A DNA stretch of 64,000 nt from Zingiber officinale (GCF_018446385.1 NC_055987.1:5100705-5164704); one strand, 5' to 3'; shown: positions 1-11,912, counted from the first letter of the stretch. Translations and numbers: made by a program. Notes: generated by a model not told the origin, from the sequence alone.

Positions 1-335
1 AGCAGGGATACAATATTAGTTAACCAAAATGACATAATAAATAATAACTTAAAAAGAACTAAGTAAGAGACTAGGATTTTTTTACTTGATTATAACCTAG
101 GTGGTTGTTAATTCAAGGTGGTTGCAGAACTCCACTAATAGTATCTCATTTGATGAAGGAGGAGAAGTCTCTTACACTCTTTGAAAAGCTTAGAAAGTTA
201 CTAGGAGATTAATACATAAGTTATCTAATATTTCCTATCTCTAGGGGTCTTTTTATTGCCCCTGGAAACTCTATCCGAAGCTAGAAGTCGCCTTTAATAG
301 GGTTCAAGGCGCCTTCAATCAGTGAAATCATTTAT
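1..335. repeat. LTR family B fragment, cut by window edge
   Basis: This stretch matches the bodies at 24400-24740 and 33415-33755, sharing phrases such as 'agcagggatacaatattagtt' split over identical neighbours and 'ttcaatcagtgaaatc' at its right end. The left end lies outside the window. It holds no coding content. It is probably a piece of a copia-type LTR, as the other two copies sit inside copia remnants. Confidence 0.6.
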
Positions 336-549
336 AATAAAATTTGTGTATGCAAGAAAATATATTACAGAGACCTCCCACTTGTTGTGAGATATTTACC
401 AAGACACACTAAAAAAAGAATGATACATTTATCGATCCTCAATTAAAGACTATAAATGTAAGAATATAAACTTTATTATCATTCCTAATTAACAATGACT
501 ACCTTTATTAATGGTATATTAAATACTAATATATATCTTTTTGTTTTCC

Positions 550-908
550 ATAGGATGAAATGATTAATAGAGTTGCACAAGTGCCTCAGTATGCTATAGA
601 GAGAGAGAGAAGTTACAAACTCTATCCACCGATGTTGTAAATGAAATTTATTTTGATGTTGTCATTGGAACAAAAAAAACTCCCTCTACGGCCTTGGCTC
701 CTAGGTAAAAGTCACTTATGAGCGTGTGAGGGATCCAAGGGGTCGTCATCCTGGTTTTTCATCATCTACTGAAGTGGAATCCTTAAGGAAAGAAAATCAA
801 GAATTGAAGGATCAGATGATGACAGTAGAGGCGTTGATTGATGATCGGGTGTAGACGACAGTAGAGAAACATATGCATGAATTCTTTGCTCGCTTTTCAT
901 TAATGAGT
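550..908 (+). pseudogene. En/Spm-type (Ptta, Transposase_24-like) ORF remnant
   Basis: Read on the plus strand with frame changes, this region resembles the C-terminal half of the plant Ptta/En-Spm accessory transposase family. A segment like DEMINRVAQVPQYAIERER is followed by KVTYERVRGIQGGRHPGFSS and then a coiled-coil-like ESLRKENQELKDQMM stretch that ends in an amphipathic tail. Stop codons and at least two frameshifts break it. The reading is cut at 915 by the LTR retrotransposon, and the interrupted tail would resume at 6511. The family assignment comes from recognised motif order, not a search. Confidence 0.5.
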
Positions 909-915
909 CATTCTG

Positions 916-2179
916 TGATCCTGTCGGGAAGCTGAGAAGATGAACCTGTTGGAATGACGTGTTTGGAATGTTGACCGCACCTCCATGACCCGGATGGTGA
1001 GCTATCTTCTGTGTTGACCAAGTCATCGGAAGACCTCCGATTAACGCTACCTGCAGCCAGCGACCGGGTCGCCCCGGTCTTTGGTACCCCGATGCTCGAG
1101 GCGGGTCCCATGAATATATAAGCAACCGAATAGTGATACCACAACTAAATAAGTACAAGACGAGTACGGTGACGTACCCTGACCCCGGGGGGCGCCCTCG
1201 GATAGATCGGTGAGCTAATTGTGCTGCTGATCAAGTCGTCGCGACCCTGAAGGATAGATGAATGTGTAAGCTGGGGAGTTGGATCTGCCCGCCGGGAGCC
1301 GAACGTGACCTAGATCCGGCGAATAACAGGCCGACTGAGAGATAATATCGACACGCCGGCGGAGAGATGACGTCGGCACGCAAGCCGGGATATAATATCG
1401 GCACGCAGGCAGAACACACCACAACGGCGCGTAAGCCGAAATACAACGGTGGCTCGCAGGCCAACACAACACCAAAAACGCTAGTCGGCGTGGATCGAAG
1501 GATGACCACAGTTGTGCAATCAGTGGTGGTCATGGATCGGCCAATGGATGCCACCGGATGCAATAGCGTCCGACTCCGGATGAAGGCGGCGAGAGGGGCT
1601 CAGATCTGTCTGGCATGCGTGAGAAAAGGAAGAGGACTGCAGACCTTAGATCGAGCCAGCGTCAGAAGCGGCAACAGTGCGTCGGTGCCAAAGACGACGA
1701 AGAGGGGCGTCGGCCTCGGAGAAGAGGGGAGGTGGCGGTTGGAGGTTGCTAACGGAGCTCAGTCGGAGCTTCTAAATGAAAGCAATAGCCAAAATGGGGT
1801 GTGGTCTACATAAGCAGCAGAGTCAAAGAATGAGAGGAGAGGAGCGACCGACGGTCGGCGCTGGCGAGGAGAGGGGCGGTCGACGGTCGACGTGAGGCGC
1901 TCGGAGGAGTCAAGGCCGCTCCAATGGCGGCGGCGGCGATGAAGCCCAACCTCTCTTCCTGTTGGCGGCGTTCGGGTGTAGGCTGGAGGAAAGGAGGGAG
2001 AGGAGCGGTCGGCGGCCGGCGTCGGCGCTGGTGAGGAGGGAGGAAGGAGCTCCTCTTGGTGGCGGACCAAAAATGTGTGCCCCCTCCCCTCCGCGTGAAC
2101 AGTGCTACCCCTTAAAACCAAAACCTAATTGCTCTCAAATGTCCAAAATCCCCTCCCCTCTTATCTCTTCACCGTATCA
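916..2179 (-). repeat. 3' LTR of the LARD element
   Basis: It aligns along its whole length with 5270-6505, with scattered substitutions and small indels, so the insertion is not very recent. A TATA-like tatataag on either strand near 1112-1120 recurs at 5470-5478. GC-rich stretches near 1840-2060 generate many overlapping chance ORFs in several frames. Confidence 0.9.
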
Positions 2180-3040
2180 CAAGCCTCCATCTCAAGTCTA
2201 GTCGAAGGAGGTGCAAGTCTGACTGACTAGACAGTCTATCACAAAAGGCTGACCCACTCTCGATAACCGAATCAAATCGCTGAATCCATAGTGTACTGCC
2301 ACGTACGCGATCGCTATAGTAATGGTGTCGCATGAGATGGTAACGGTGCCGAGCAGACTACGAAAAATAGTACCAAGCCAATAGTCGGATAGATGCAGAG
2401 CAGGTGGCAAAATGAGCAACGAGGAAAATGCTAGTCGACCGAGCGACAAACAGGATGATGAGTAGACCGAGTGGACGAGACCATCGAGCGCACGACCACG
2501 AAGATGTCTGCCAATCAACCATAAGATGTTGACCATACCACCGAGAGAATGTCGAGCGTTTAACCGAGTTGTTCAAATGTATGGTCGAGCGTTATCGGTC
2601 GGACGACTACGAGAGTGCCAAACAAGCGGCCCGGAGAATGCCGACAGGGCGACCGTAAAATGCCGATCGGATTGCTGTAAAATGCGACCAGGAGATCAAA
2701 GTGTCAACCGAGCGATGAAACATAGTGCCGAGCGGTTGTCAGGCAAGCTCTCGGCCGAACGCTAAGTGAGCGCATAGGCGAATACCGAGCGAGCGATGAA
2801 TCAACGTGGGGTAGGAGTGGAGCCCAAAAACTGAGCGGGAGCATAGCCCGTGAAAGTGAGTGCGCATAGACGAAAGTCATGAGCCAAATGGGTGCATCGC
2901 ACGTGAACTGAACTGGAGTGTAGCCCGTGAGTCGAAGGCGCATGGAAGCAAAATTCGTGAGCTGAACGGGCGCATCGCACGCGAAATCGAATGCGCACGG
3001 AAACGAAAGTCGTGAGCCGAACGGGCGCAGAGCCTATGAG
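2180..3040. other. LARD interior, degenerate repeat region
   Basis: No coding frame of substance is present. The sequence is rich in loose repeats of the type 'ccgagcg', 'gtgagccgaacgggcgca' and 'catagcccgtga', especially 2540-3040. These look like decayed copies of a short tandem unit. The segment next to the 3' LTR (minus reading gagatggaggcttg) is only weakly purine-rich as a polypurine tract. Confidence 0.5.
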
Positions 3041-4065
3041 ATATTATGGCCCGAAACCAACGGAGATACTCTCGTTCACGACCATTGGAGATAGCTCGAC
3101 CCCGAACGGGGGAGATAAGCTGCTCTGATGCTCCGTGACCAATGAAGACCTCTCGACCCCGGACGGGGGAGATAAGAGATTCAATGAGCTGGTCTGAGAC
3201 CAGTGAAGATCACTCGACCCCGAAGGGGGAGATAAGGAAATATGATATTCTGGTCCGAGACCAGTGAAGATCACTTGACCCCGAACGGGGGAGATAAAAT
3301 ATCTGATATGCTGGTTCGCGACCAGTGAAGATCGCTCGACCCCGAACGGGGGAGATAAGGAAATATGATATGCTGGTCCGATATGTGACAATTGCTTGAC
3401 CCCGAATGGGGGAGATAGAAGATCCGCTGGTGGCAATCGCTCGACTCCGAACGGGGGAGATAGAAGATCCGATGGTGACAATCGCTTGACCCCGAACGGG
3501 GGAGATAGAAGATCCGATATGATGATTGCTCGACCCCGAACGGGGGAGATAGAAGATCCGATGGTGACAATCGCTCGACCCCGAACGGGGGAAATAGAAG
3601 ATCCGATATGACGATCGCTCGACCCCGAACGAGGGAGATAGAAGATCCGATAATGACAATCGCTCGACCCAGAACGGGAGAGATAGAAGATCCGATAGTG
3701 ACAATCGCTCGACCCCGAACGGGGGAGATAGAAGATCCGATATGACGATCGCTCGACCCCGAACGGGGGAGATAGAAGATCTGATATGACGATCACTCGA
3801 CCCCGAACGGGGGAGATAGAAGATCCAATGATGACAATCGCTCGACCCCGAACGAGGGAGATAGAAGATCCGATATGACGATCGCTCAACCCCGAACGGG
3901 GGAGATAGAAGATCCGATGGTAACAATCGCTCGACCCCGAACGGGGGAGATAGAAGATCCGATGGTGACAATCGCTCGATCCCAAACGGGGGAGATAGAA
4001 TATTTGATAAGTTGGTCTGAGACCAGTGAAGACCACTCAATCCCGAACGGGAGATACATGCTCTG
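3041..4065. repeat. Minisatellite A (about 42-66 bp units)
   Basis: The core 'ctcgaccccgaacggggga' recurs more than twenty times. Left of about 3400 the units are longer (about 62-66 bp, containing 'gaccagtgaagatcactc' and 'atatgctggtc'). Right of there they are 42-45 bp ('gatagaagatccgatggtgac' type). Because the units are open in several frames they produce long spurious ORFs of up to 330 residues on the minus strand. Confidence 0.9.
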
Positions 4066-4079
4066 ATAAGCTAGTCGGT

Positions 4080-4443
4080 GAAGGCACAGATTTAAGGTCG
4101 TCGCTCGACCGTCGGTGGAGACCTGGATTTAACGTCGCTGCTCGACAGTCTTCAAGGCAGGGTTTTATAGTCGTCTCTTCGACTCTGGGGTTTAACGTTG
4201 CCGCTCGATGGTCTTCAAGGCGGGGTTTTTATAGTCGTCGTTTCGACTCTAGGGTTTAACGTCGCCGCTCGACGGTCTTCAAGGCGGGGTTTTTATAGTC
4301 GTCGCTTCGACTCTAAGGTTTAACGTCGCCACTCGACAGTCTTCAAGGTGGGGTTTTTATAGTCGCTGCTTCAACTTTAGGGTTTAACGTCGCCGCTCGA
4401 TGGTCTTCAAGGCGGGGTTTTTATAATCACCGCTTCGACTTCT
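4080..4443. repeat. Minisatellite B (about 63 bp units)
   Basis: About five to six units contain 'ttaacgtcgccgctcgacgg', 'tcttcaaggcggggttttta' and 'tagtcgtcgcttcgactct', starting near 4130, 4193, 4257, 4321 and 4385. Units differ by a few substitutions. Confidence 0.85.
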
Positions 4444-5035
4444 AGAGCCCGTGGCTCTAATATAATATACACACCCGGCCGATCGGCTCGGGGGTCTTCG
4501 ACATCGAGCCCGTGACTCTAATATAATATACACACTCGGCTGATCGGCTCGGGGGTCTTCGACATCGAGCTCGTGGCTCTAATATAATATACACACCCGG
4601 CCGGTCAGCTCGAGGGTCTTCGTCATCGAGCCCGTGGCTCAGATATAATATACACACCCGACCGATCGGCTTGGGGGTCTTCGACATCGAGCCCGTGGCT
4701 CAGATAAATACACACCCGCCCGATCGGCTCGGGGGTCTTCGACATCGAGCTCGTGGCTCAGATATAATATACACACCTGGCCGATCGGCTCGGGGGTCTT
4801 CGACATCGAGCCCGTGGCTCAGATATAATATACACACCCGGCCGATCGCCTCGGGGGTCTTCGACATCGAGCCCGTGGCTCAAATAAATACACACTCGGC
4901 CGATCAGCTTGGGAGTCTTCGACATCGAGCCCGTGGCTTAGATAAATACACACCCGGCCGATCGGCTCGGGGGTCTTCGACATCGAGCCTATGGCTTAGA
5001 TAAACACACACCCGATCGATCGGCTCGGGGATCCT
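4444..5035. repeat. Minisatellite C (about 57-61 bp units)
   Basis: About ten units contain 'gagcccgtggctcagat', 'aatatacacacccggccgat' and 'cggctcgggggtcttcgaca'. Some units have a shortened middle (agataaatacacaccc, about 57 bp), so at least two length variants are interspersed. Confidence 0.9.
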
Positions 5036-5249
5036 CGATCGAGGAACTATGGCAGATCATATATCTGAAAGAGAGAATATAACGAAAAAACTAACCTGCC
5101 GACCAGCAAAGGATCTGATTCAATTCCTCGACTCCCGAATACCCGTGGACTGAGGCGAATACGATATGCTCGTCAAAACCCACCAAGGTCATGAATATAG
5201 CAAAATTTTCCGACGTCTTTCGTCTCTACGTTCCAGATCAAGCGAAGTT

Positions 5250-5265
5250 CCCACAGACGACGCCA
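5250..5265 (-). other. Primer binding site of the LARD element
   Basis: The minus strand reads TGGCGTCGTCTGTGGG four bases inside the 5' LTR (5270-6505). It resembles the TGGCGCCGTCTGTGGG-type PBS of plant Gypsy elements, with one CpG-decay change. It sets the element's direction. Confidence 0.65.
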
Positions 5266-5269
5266 AATA

Positions 5270-6505
5270 TGATCTTGTCAGGAAGCTGAGAAGACGAACC
5301 TGCCGGAATGACGTGTTTGGAATGTTGACCGCACCTTCATGACCCGAATGGTGAGCTATCTTCTGTGTTGACCAAGTCATCGGAAGACATCCGGTCAATG
5401 CTATCTGCAGCCAGCGATCGGGTCACCCTGGTCTCTGGTACCCCGATGCTCGAGGCAAGTCCTACGAATATATAAGCAGCCGAATAGTGATAGAATAACT
5501 AAATAAATACAAGACGAGTACGGTGATATACCCTGGCCCCGGGGGGCACCCTTGGATGGATCGGTGAGCTAGTTATGCAGCTGATCGAGTCATCGCGACC
5601 CTGAAGAATAGATAAATGTGTCAGCTAAGGAGCTGGATCTACCCGTTGGGAGCTGAGCATGACCTGGATCCGGTGAATAACAGGTCGACTGAGAGATAAT
5701 ATCGGCACGCCGGCGGAGAGATGACGTCGGTGCGAAGGCCGAGATATAATATCAGCACGCAGGCCGAACACACCACAACGACGCGTAAGCCGAAATACAA
5801 CGGTGGCTCGCAGGCCAGCAGAGCACCAAAAACGCTAGTCGGCGTGGATCGGAGGATGACCACAGCTGTGCAATCAGTGGTGGTCGTGGATCAGCCAATG
5901 GTTGCCACTGGATGCAATAGCGTTCGGCTCCGGATGAAGGCTGCAAGAGGGGCTCAGATCTGTCTGGCATGCGTGAGAAAGGGAAGAGGACTGCAGACCT
6001 CAGATTGAGCCGGTGTCGGAAGCGACAATAGGGCGTCGGTGTCAGAGACGGCGAAGAGGGGCGTCGGCCTCGGAGAAGAGGGGAGGTGGCAGCTGGAGGT
6101 TGCTAACGGAGCTCAGTCGGAATTTCTAAATGAAAGCAATAGCCAAAATGGGGCGTGGTCTACACAAGCAGCAGAGTCAAAGAATGAGAGGAGAGGGGTG
6201 GCCGGCGGCCGACGCTAGCGAATGAGGAGTCAAGGCCGGTCCAGTGGCGGCAGCGGCGATGAAGCCCAACCTCTCTTCCTGTTGGCGACGCTAGGGTGCA
6301 GGCCGGAGGAAAGGAGGGAGAGGAGAGGAGCGGTCGGCGGCCGACGTTGGCGCTGGCGAGGAGGGAGGAAGGAGCTCCTCTTGGCGGCGGGCCAAAAATG
6401 CGCGCCCCCCTCCCCTCCGCGTGAACAGTGCTACCCCTTAAAACCAAAACCTAATTGCTCTCAAATGTCCAAAATGCCCTCACCTCTTATCTCTTCACCG
6501 TATCA
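5270..6505 (-). repeat. 5' LTR of the LARD element
   Basis: Partner of 916-2179 with the same TGAT...ATCA ends. It shares the region of GC-rich chance ORFs and the phrase 'gtgaacagtgctacccctta' near the minus-strand start. Confidence 0.9.
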
Positions 6506-6510
6506 TTCTG

Positions 6511-7590
6511 CTTTTTGAACGCCGCATGATTTTGACTCTTAGGAGACTCAGAACCTGAACACTACTAATTACTAGCTCAATTTGAGGTGTGTTGACTTAG
6601 CATTTTTGTTTATCACTTATAAAAAAATGTAAAATGATTTTGTTATTTTTGATACTATATGTATCTATAATTGTATTTCATCTTTTCAGGAATAATGTAG
6701 ATAAATGTTTATTCTATCACCATCATTTCAAACTCTCATGAAGGTATATATTTGTTTTCACATTTTTCTTCAAACTCTCATTTATCACTTATAATCAGTT
6801 TTTACATTTTTTTTTGATAAATAATTTTGAGTTCTTGTATATCTAGTTTAACTTTAAATTCATATATGGGTAAGATTATTTCAAAATAGAAAATATAGTA
6901 AAGTTTTAACCATATGCTTGTATTTTATAATAATCTATCATATTGTACTTATTGCAGGATCGAATGATAAGATGTGATAATGATGAATAGTGTACTGGTT
7001 TTTTTACCATGATCATGTAGATTTGAACACTATATGTTTGGTTTTATGATGGAAGTATTTGGAATGTTTTTGAACCATATATAGGATGATTTATTGATAT
7101 AATGAATATTGAATGTATCATTATTTTGTAACTATGTTGGTTTGTTGATCTATATTTATTTTGTTGGTACATTGAATGTTGATGCAACTATTGATATTGT
7201 TGTCATGTTGATATCGTTGTTGATATCGTTGTTTATGTGATACATGATTGATGTTGATATCGTTGTTTATATTGATATCATTTTTATGTGATATCGTTGT
7301 TGATATCGTTGATATGTGTAAACACGATTGAAAACTTAATTAAAGGAGGTTATGTCAAAATTTTACTGAAGATTAGTAGAAATACACTTTCCGCCGCTAA
7401 TTTTATCAACAGAACATTTTTTCCTTTGCTAATTAGTGTTGACAACGAAACTTTTAGCGACTGAATTATTTGATTGCTAATCTTGATTATTCATGTAGTT
7501 TTTGAGCAACCTGTGAGCATCTAGTGTTAATTTAAAAAAAAAAAAAATACTTCCTTTAGCCTAAACCGTAAAAAAGAATTTAATACACAA
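6511..7590. other. AT-rich remainder of the interrupted transposon
   Basis: This follows the LARD insertion and is probably the 3' part of the En/Spm-type element. 7145-7320 carries a short tandem GTTGATATCGTT array. 7380-7500 has 'gctaatt' and 'tttagcgactgaat' repeats of the kind found in CACTA subterminal regions, and 'catctagtg' near 7518-7526 could be a decayed terminus. No gene is seen. Confidence 0.35.
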
Positions 7591-7905
7591 AGTTGATATG
7601 CTACACGATTCTATATTTATGCCTGTGCGCGATTTTCACTGTAGCAGTGCCCCCATCACATTTTTTTTTACTATAGCACCATCCCATCAAAAATTAAAAA
7701 CCTTAAACCCTTCGTCTCCCCTTTCCGTCTCAAAAACTCAAACGTTTTGAACCCTCAGTCTCCCCTTTCCCTCTCAAAAGTCAAACATTTCGAACCCTCC
7801 TCCTTCGAGCTCCCTTGCGCTAGCCTTCAGTATCGCCTCGCCTTGCCTTGCTTGTCTGTGCCTATTTATCTACATGTACGTGTTCATATTCTACTATCTA
7901 TCTAT
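7591..7905. repeat. Dispersed repeat, copy 1 (pair with 11913-12250)
   Basis: It shares a colinear series of phrases with 11913-12250: 'gttgatatg', 'gcgattttcactgtagcagt', 'ccatcac' plus a T run, 'agcaccatcccatca', 'tcgtctcccctttcc' and 'aagtcaaacatttcgaac'. Both copies lie next to TTGTAGCAGCTA arrays in the same orientation. It is probably a terminal or subterminal part of one transposon family. No ORF. Confidence 0.7.
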
Positions 7906-7911
7906 TGGCGC

Positions 7912-8265
7912 AGTTTGCACCAATGATCAATCTAAGTCTTGATGAAAGACAAGTTGATTAAAGTTAGATGTATTATTGGTCTAACCTTGTTACTGAGTGT
8001 GTAGGGTTGATTAAACTTGATGGGTCAAGAGGACCAGACACGAGACAGGAAGTCCAATCGAGATGTGTGATTCCTTATTGGTAAAGTCTAGATGTGAAAT
8101 TCTGGCAGGAGGTCAGGATGTTCAATTTCCAATGGGTTAAAATCAGATGTGTGATTCCGGCAGGAGGTCAGGATATACAATTCCTGATTGGCAAAGTCCG
8201 GATGTGTGATTCTGACAGGAAGACCTAGTGGGTCAGATTGGAAGTTAAGGAGGTAACTTGACATT
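7912..8265 (+). repeat. LTR family A fragment, reverse orientation
   Basis: The start 'ggcgcagtttgcaccaatga' followed by 'gaaagacaagttgattaaag' is the reverse complement of the right end of the elements at 9487-10770 and 38394-39470 ('acttgtcactcattaaaatc', 'gtgcaaactgcactaaca'). The rest has 'gatgtgtgattc(c/t)ggcaggaggtc' repeats. One end is missing. Confidence 0.55.
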
Positions 8266-8269
8266 TGGT

Positions 8270-9481
8270 AAGTGGATGTAAGTCGGTGTTGTAGAAGCTA
8301 TGGGCCTGTAGTTGCTACAATGTGGTTATGATTTTTTAAATTATATTTTAGCATCTACGAGCCCTTAGCTGCTGTAATGTGAAGTCTATGTTATAGTAGC
8401 TACGAACTTGTAGCTATTACAATGTGATCATGATAAGATAAATCACATTGTATTGGCTATGGACCCATAGCTACTAAAATATAAAGTCTGTGTTATAGCA
8501 ACTACAGACCTATAGGTGCTACAACATGGTCATGATTTGATAAATCACATTGTAGCAGCTACATGCCCATATGTGCCCATAGCTGCTATACCATTATCTT
8601 GATTAAGTAAATTTCACCAACTACTCCCATTGCATTTAATGGATTATAACTCTGGAAATGATTTTTCAACTCCCTGAATTAAATTCACCTTCTCCCTTAC
8701 ATTTAATAGGCTATACCTCTGGAATTGATAAACTCACACTATTATAAAGATGACATTCTAAACCCTTTGCCCATCATTATCCTAAACCCTAACCCTTCAA
8801 TTACAAATAATGACTTCTCCTTCCCAAATCATGGCACGTTTGGGAGCTAAGAAAACAACACCTTCTCCTAGTCCCATGATACTAGTTTGACAGCTTCCTC
8901 TTCTTTGGGGGTCTTGGGAAAACTCTATGCCATCTCTGACATTTAAACTAGCGAAAACCTTATAGCAAAAGTGGATCAAGCAGTGTGCCAGTTAAAGGGA
9001 GCCCTTCAAACACTGGTGGTGACTCAGGCATCTCTAAAAGAAGCCATCAATCTTCTGGAAAGCAATGGTTACTAGGGTCTCGATTTATAAGTCCGTAGGC
9101 CAGGATGATCATTTTATTGATCTTCCTTTTGTTTTGTTGATCTTCATTTTATTTTGTTGGTGTCCTATAATGACTATTATCCTTATTTTGTTCATCTTTT
9201 AGAATTTGTAACTCTTACCTTTAATGTTGAATAGTGGGTTGATGATATATCTCAACCTTGTATAAACATGTTATAGCAGCTATAGTTTCGTAGCCGCTAC
9301 AAAGCAAGTTTGACATTGTAACAACTATGAAACCGTAGCTACTATAACGTAATTTACAACTTGTTCCAGTATGTTGTAGCAGCTATGGTTTCAAAGCTGC
9401 TACAACACAAATTTGATGTTGTAGCAGCTATAAAATCGTACGTATGCTGCTACAACATGGTTCACAGCTTATATAAATGTT
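8270..9481. repeat. Palindromic TTGTAGCAGCTA repeat array
   Basis: Repeated pairs of 'tgtagcagcta' and its reverse complement 'tagctgctaca' are separated by 8-12 bases and spaced by linkers such as 'aatgtg(a/g)tcatgatttgataaatcaca' (in pieces). Each pair can fold into a short hairpin. The clearest blocks are 8290-8600 and 9260-9480. Between them, 8600-9260 is non-repetitive with no gene recognised. Confidence 0.75.
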
Positions 9482-9486
9482 GTAGC

Positions 9487-10770
9487 TATTGGATTAAGTC
9501 ACACGTGAGAGGGGGTGAATCATGTGGTTTTGAAAACTTGTTTCTTTTTGAAATTGAAAAGATAAGTACACAGCGAAAAATAAAGAAGAAAAAGAACACA
9601 AGAAAACACGGTCAGTTTTACTTGGTTCGGAGTCTTCGGCGACTCCTACTCCAAGACTCAGGTCCCGCGGACCTATCGATGAGTAATTCACTAAAATACC
9701 TCTTTTGGTACCTCTGAAAGAAGGAATCGAGTATAAAGAATGTAGTACAAGTGTAACAGACTATACTTCCCTTTTTTAGTAATTAAATAAAAAATTTTAA
9801 CTTCGTTACTGACACCTAGGGATCGAAGTGAAAGGGCTCGTGTGTCGGTGTCAGTCTGTCGACCGCAATTGGAAGTCATCGGAGTAGTCATCGGGTGCAA
9901 CAGCTTCACAGTAAAGTCTTAGTAGGAAGTCAGCGCAGTCAGAACCTCGAATTGATGCGTAATAGCTCGTATATAAGTTATTGTGTGAAGCTTAACCGAG
10001 TCTGGCTTATAAAGGCCATGGAAGGCTCCTTTCATAGGCATTGAAGACGTCTCTAATGGGCCAAATCCAATCCCAAATTTATTGCGCCTTATCTGTGATG
10101 ATATCCAAATTTTATCCCTTGGAAAGCGTGTTCCATGAATAGTGCGAAGGCGCCTTCCAATGCTTGAAGGCACCTTCAGGTACTATTCATCCGAAGGATT
10201 TTTGCTCCTTTTACCCAACAAGTTGTGTTAGTCCAAAACTAAAACATCTATCCTGTAAAATAAAGTTAGTACAATAAAAATAAATAGTAATTAGCTTCTG
10301 TCCTCCTAGGATCAGGAACTAGTCAAGCTCTCAAATTAGGGATCCAAAATGGACCTAACCTGAACCGACACCTACTGTCCCTCAATCGAGACGCGTCCAT
10401 ACAAAGTCACTCTCATCCAGTGACTTACCTTTACTTACCATCTTGTAGTCGGTTAACTAGTCTTCTGACCCACCAAGTCTTCATGCCAGTTGTCCAGTTC
10501 ACAGACCCAACTGGACTTCTACTAGTTGTCTGATCCTTCGGACCTAACTAGACTTTCTTCCAGACATCCAGTTGGCCTGTTGACCTATCTGGACTTCGTA
10601 CCAGTTATCTGATCCCGCGAACCTAGCTGAATTTCAGTCTGGTGTCCGGTTCTTTGGACTTGTCAATTCTTGTATACTTTGTAACACAATTAGATCACAA
10701 AACACCTAACTTAACTCACTTGTCACTCATTAAAATCTAAGTTAGACCATTAGTGCAAACTGCACTAACA
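9487..10770. mobile_element. LTR family A insertion (solo LTR or TRIM-like), 1.28 kb
   Basis: It begins TATTGGATTAAG (one change from TGTTGG) and ends GCACTAACA. A near-exact 5-bp duplication flanks it, GTAGC at 9482-9486 and GTGGC at 10771-10775. Removing it restores the 'ttgtagcagctac' repeat it split. It shares 'gagggggtgaat', 'ggttcggagtcttcggcgac' and repeated 'ccagttgtc(t/c)gatcc...gacttc' blocks with 38394-39470. No protein-coding frame is present. Confidence 0.75.
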
Positions 10771-11060
10771 GTGGCAGCTACAGTTTTGTAGCATCTATAA
10801 CACAAGTTTGATGTTGTAGCAACTACTAAACCGTTGTTGCTATAATGTGGTTCGTAGCTTGTATAAACACGTTGTAGCAGCTATGGTTTTATAGCTGCTA
10901 CAATACAAGTTTGATACTATAGCAGCTACAAAATCATAGCTGCTATAATGTGGTTCATAGCTTGTATAAACACGTTGTAGCAGCTATGGTTCCGTAGTTA
11001 CTACAACACAAGTTTGATGTTGTAGCAGCTACAAAACTGTAGCTTCTACAATGTGATTCA
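10771..11060. repeat. Palindromic TTGTAGCAGCTA array, continued
   Basis: About eight half-sites of 'tgtagcagcta' or 'tagctgctaca' with linkers 'acaagtttgat' and 'atgtggttcatagcttgtat'. This is the right part of the array that continues from 9481 once the insertion is removed. Confidence 0.8.
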
Positions 11061-11912
11061 CATCTTTGTACAAACTGAAAATATTTAAGTAGTAAACCAT
11101 AACCACAACCATAGAAGTATAGAACAAATGTTTGAAAGAAGCATCGAGATCAAACAACAAAATAAATGACACTAATTGCAACTTAGACAATATATATTAG
11201 GAACTAATTTCAACATTATAGTTAACGGAACACAACCACTAATTACAACATATTATAGTTAACTAACACAAATAACTGTTTGAATTTGGCCAGATAATAC
11301 ACACAACATTGAAAACATTATATATTCTCAAAAGATGCAGAACTAGAGTTTGTTGTTATAACTTGCAACAATAAAGATAATTATTAACTAAAATTTCTAA
11401 ATCAATAAACCATTATAATTAAATAAAATGAAACTTTGATAGTACTAACTATAAATGTCAACTCTTCTTCATATGTATCATTATCACTAGTATGATGATT
11501 ACCTATACTTAATCTGGCAATGAACACATCGTCACATTTATAAAATTTTCTAAAATTACTTGGTTTACAAATAAAATTATCAAACAAATGCAAAATTAAT
11601 TGATACATACCCTTGTTATAAAATTAGACAGTTGTACATGTCATGTGACACACTTTGATGTCTGCATCCACGATATAGCCTGGACTTCGAGGTTGACTTC
11701 TCATTTGATAATTTTAATATCTTCCCACATCTCCTTGTTCTTACTAAAGAATGATCAATAATACTAGGGGACTCATCCATAGATTTCTTCCTTTAACTCT
11801 ATCACTGCATGTTGTACTAATGTTCATCTCTTTAATTGTATTATATATACAATGAAAGTCTCGCACATGCGTGGACATTGAGTCACACAACATATCAACA
11901 ATATATATCAGA
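11061..11912. other. AT-rich intergenic, nothing recognised
   Basis: Short chance ORFs of 60-70 codons on the minus strand have no recognisable domain. Composition is like the transposon interior on either side. Confidence 0.4.

Larger units (their letters stand above)
916..6505 (-). mobile_element. Complete non-autonomous LTR retrotransposon (LARD type)
   Basis: Two similar LTRs (916-2179 and 5270-6505) begin TGATC and end GTATCA, giving TGAT/ATCA inverted ends. The element is flanked by an exact 5-bp target duplication TTCTG (911-915 and 6506-6510). A primer-binding-site-like TGGCGTCGTCTGTGGG lies just inside the right LTR on the minus strand, so the element reads right to left: 5' LTR at 5270-6505, 3' LTR at 916-2179. 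The 3.1-kb interior has no gag or pol and is filled mainly by three minisatellites. It must rely on an autonomous partner, probably Gypsy (Tat/Ogre-like), judging by the PBS and the tandem repeats. Confidence 0.9.

Noticed and set aside
3400-4000. CRISPR-like array of regular repeats and spacers
   Set aside because: This is a plant nuclear retrotransposon. The 'spacers' are themselves repeated and the units drift as in a minisatellite.
3041-4066. Long minus-strand ORFs (up to 330 residues) encoding repeated SPPFGVER-like peptides
   Set aside because: They arise from a GC-rich minisatellite whose unit is open in several frames, and both frames are equally long. No domain, start context or host gene structure is seen.
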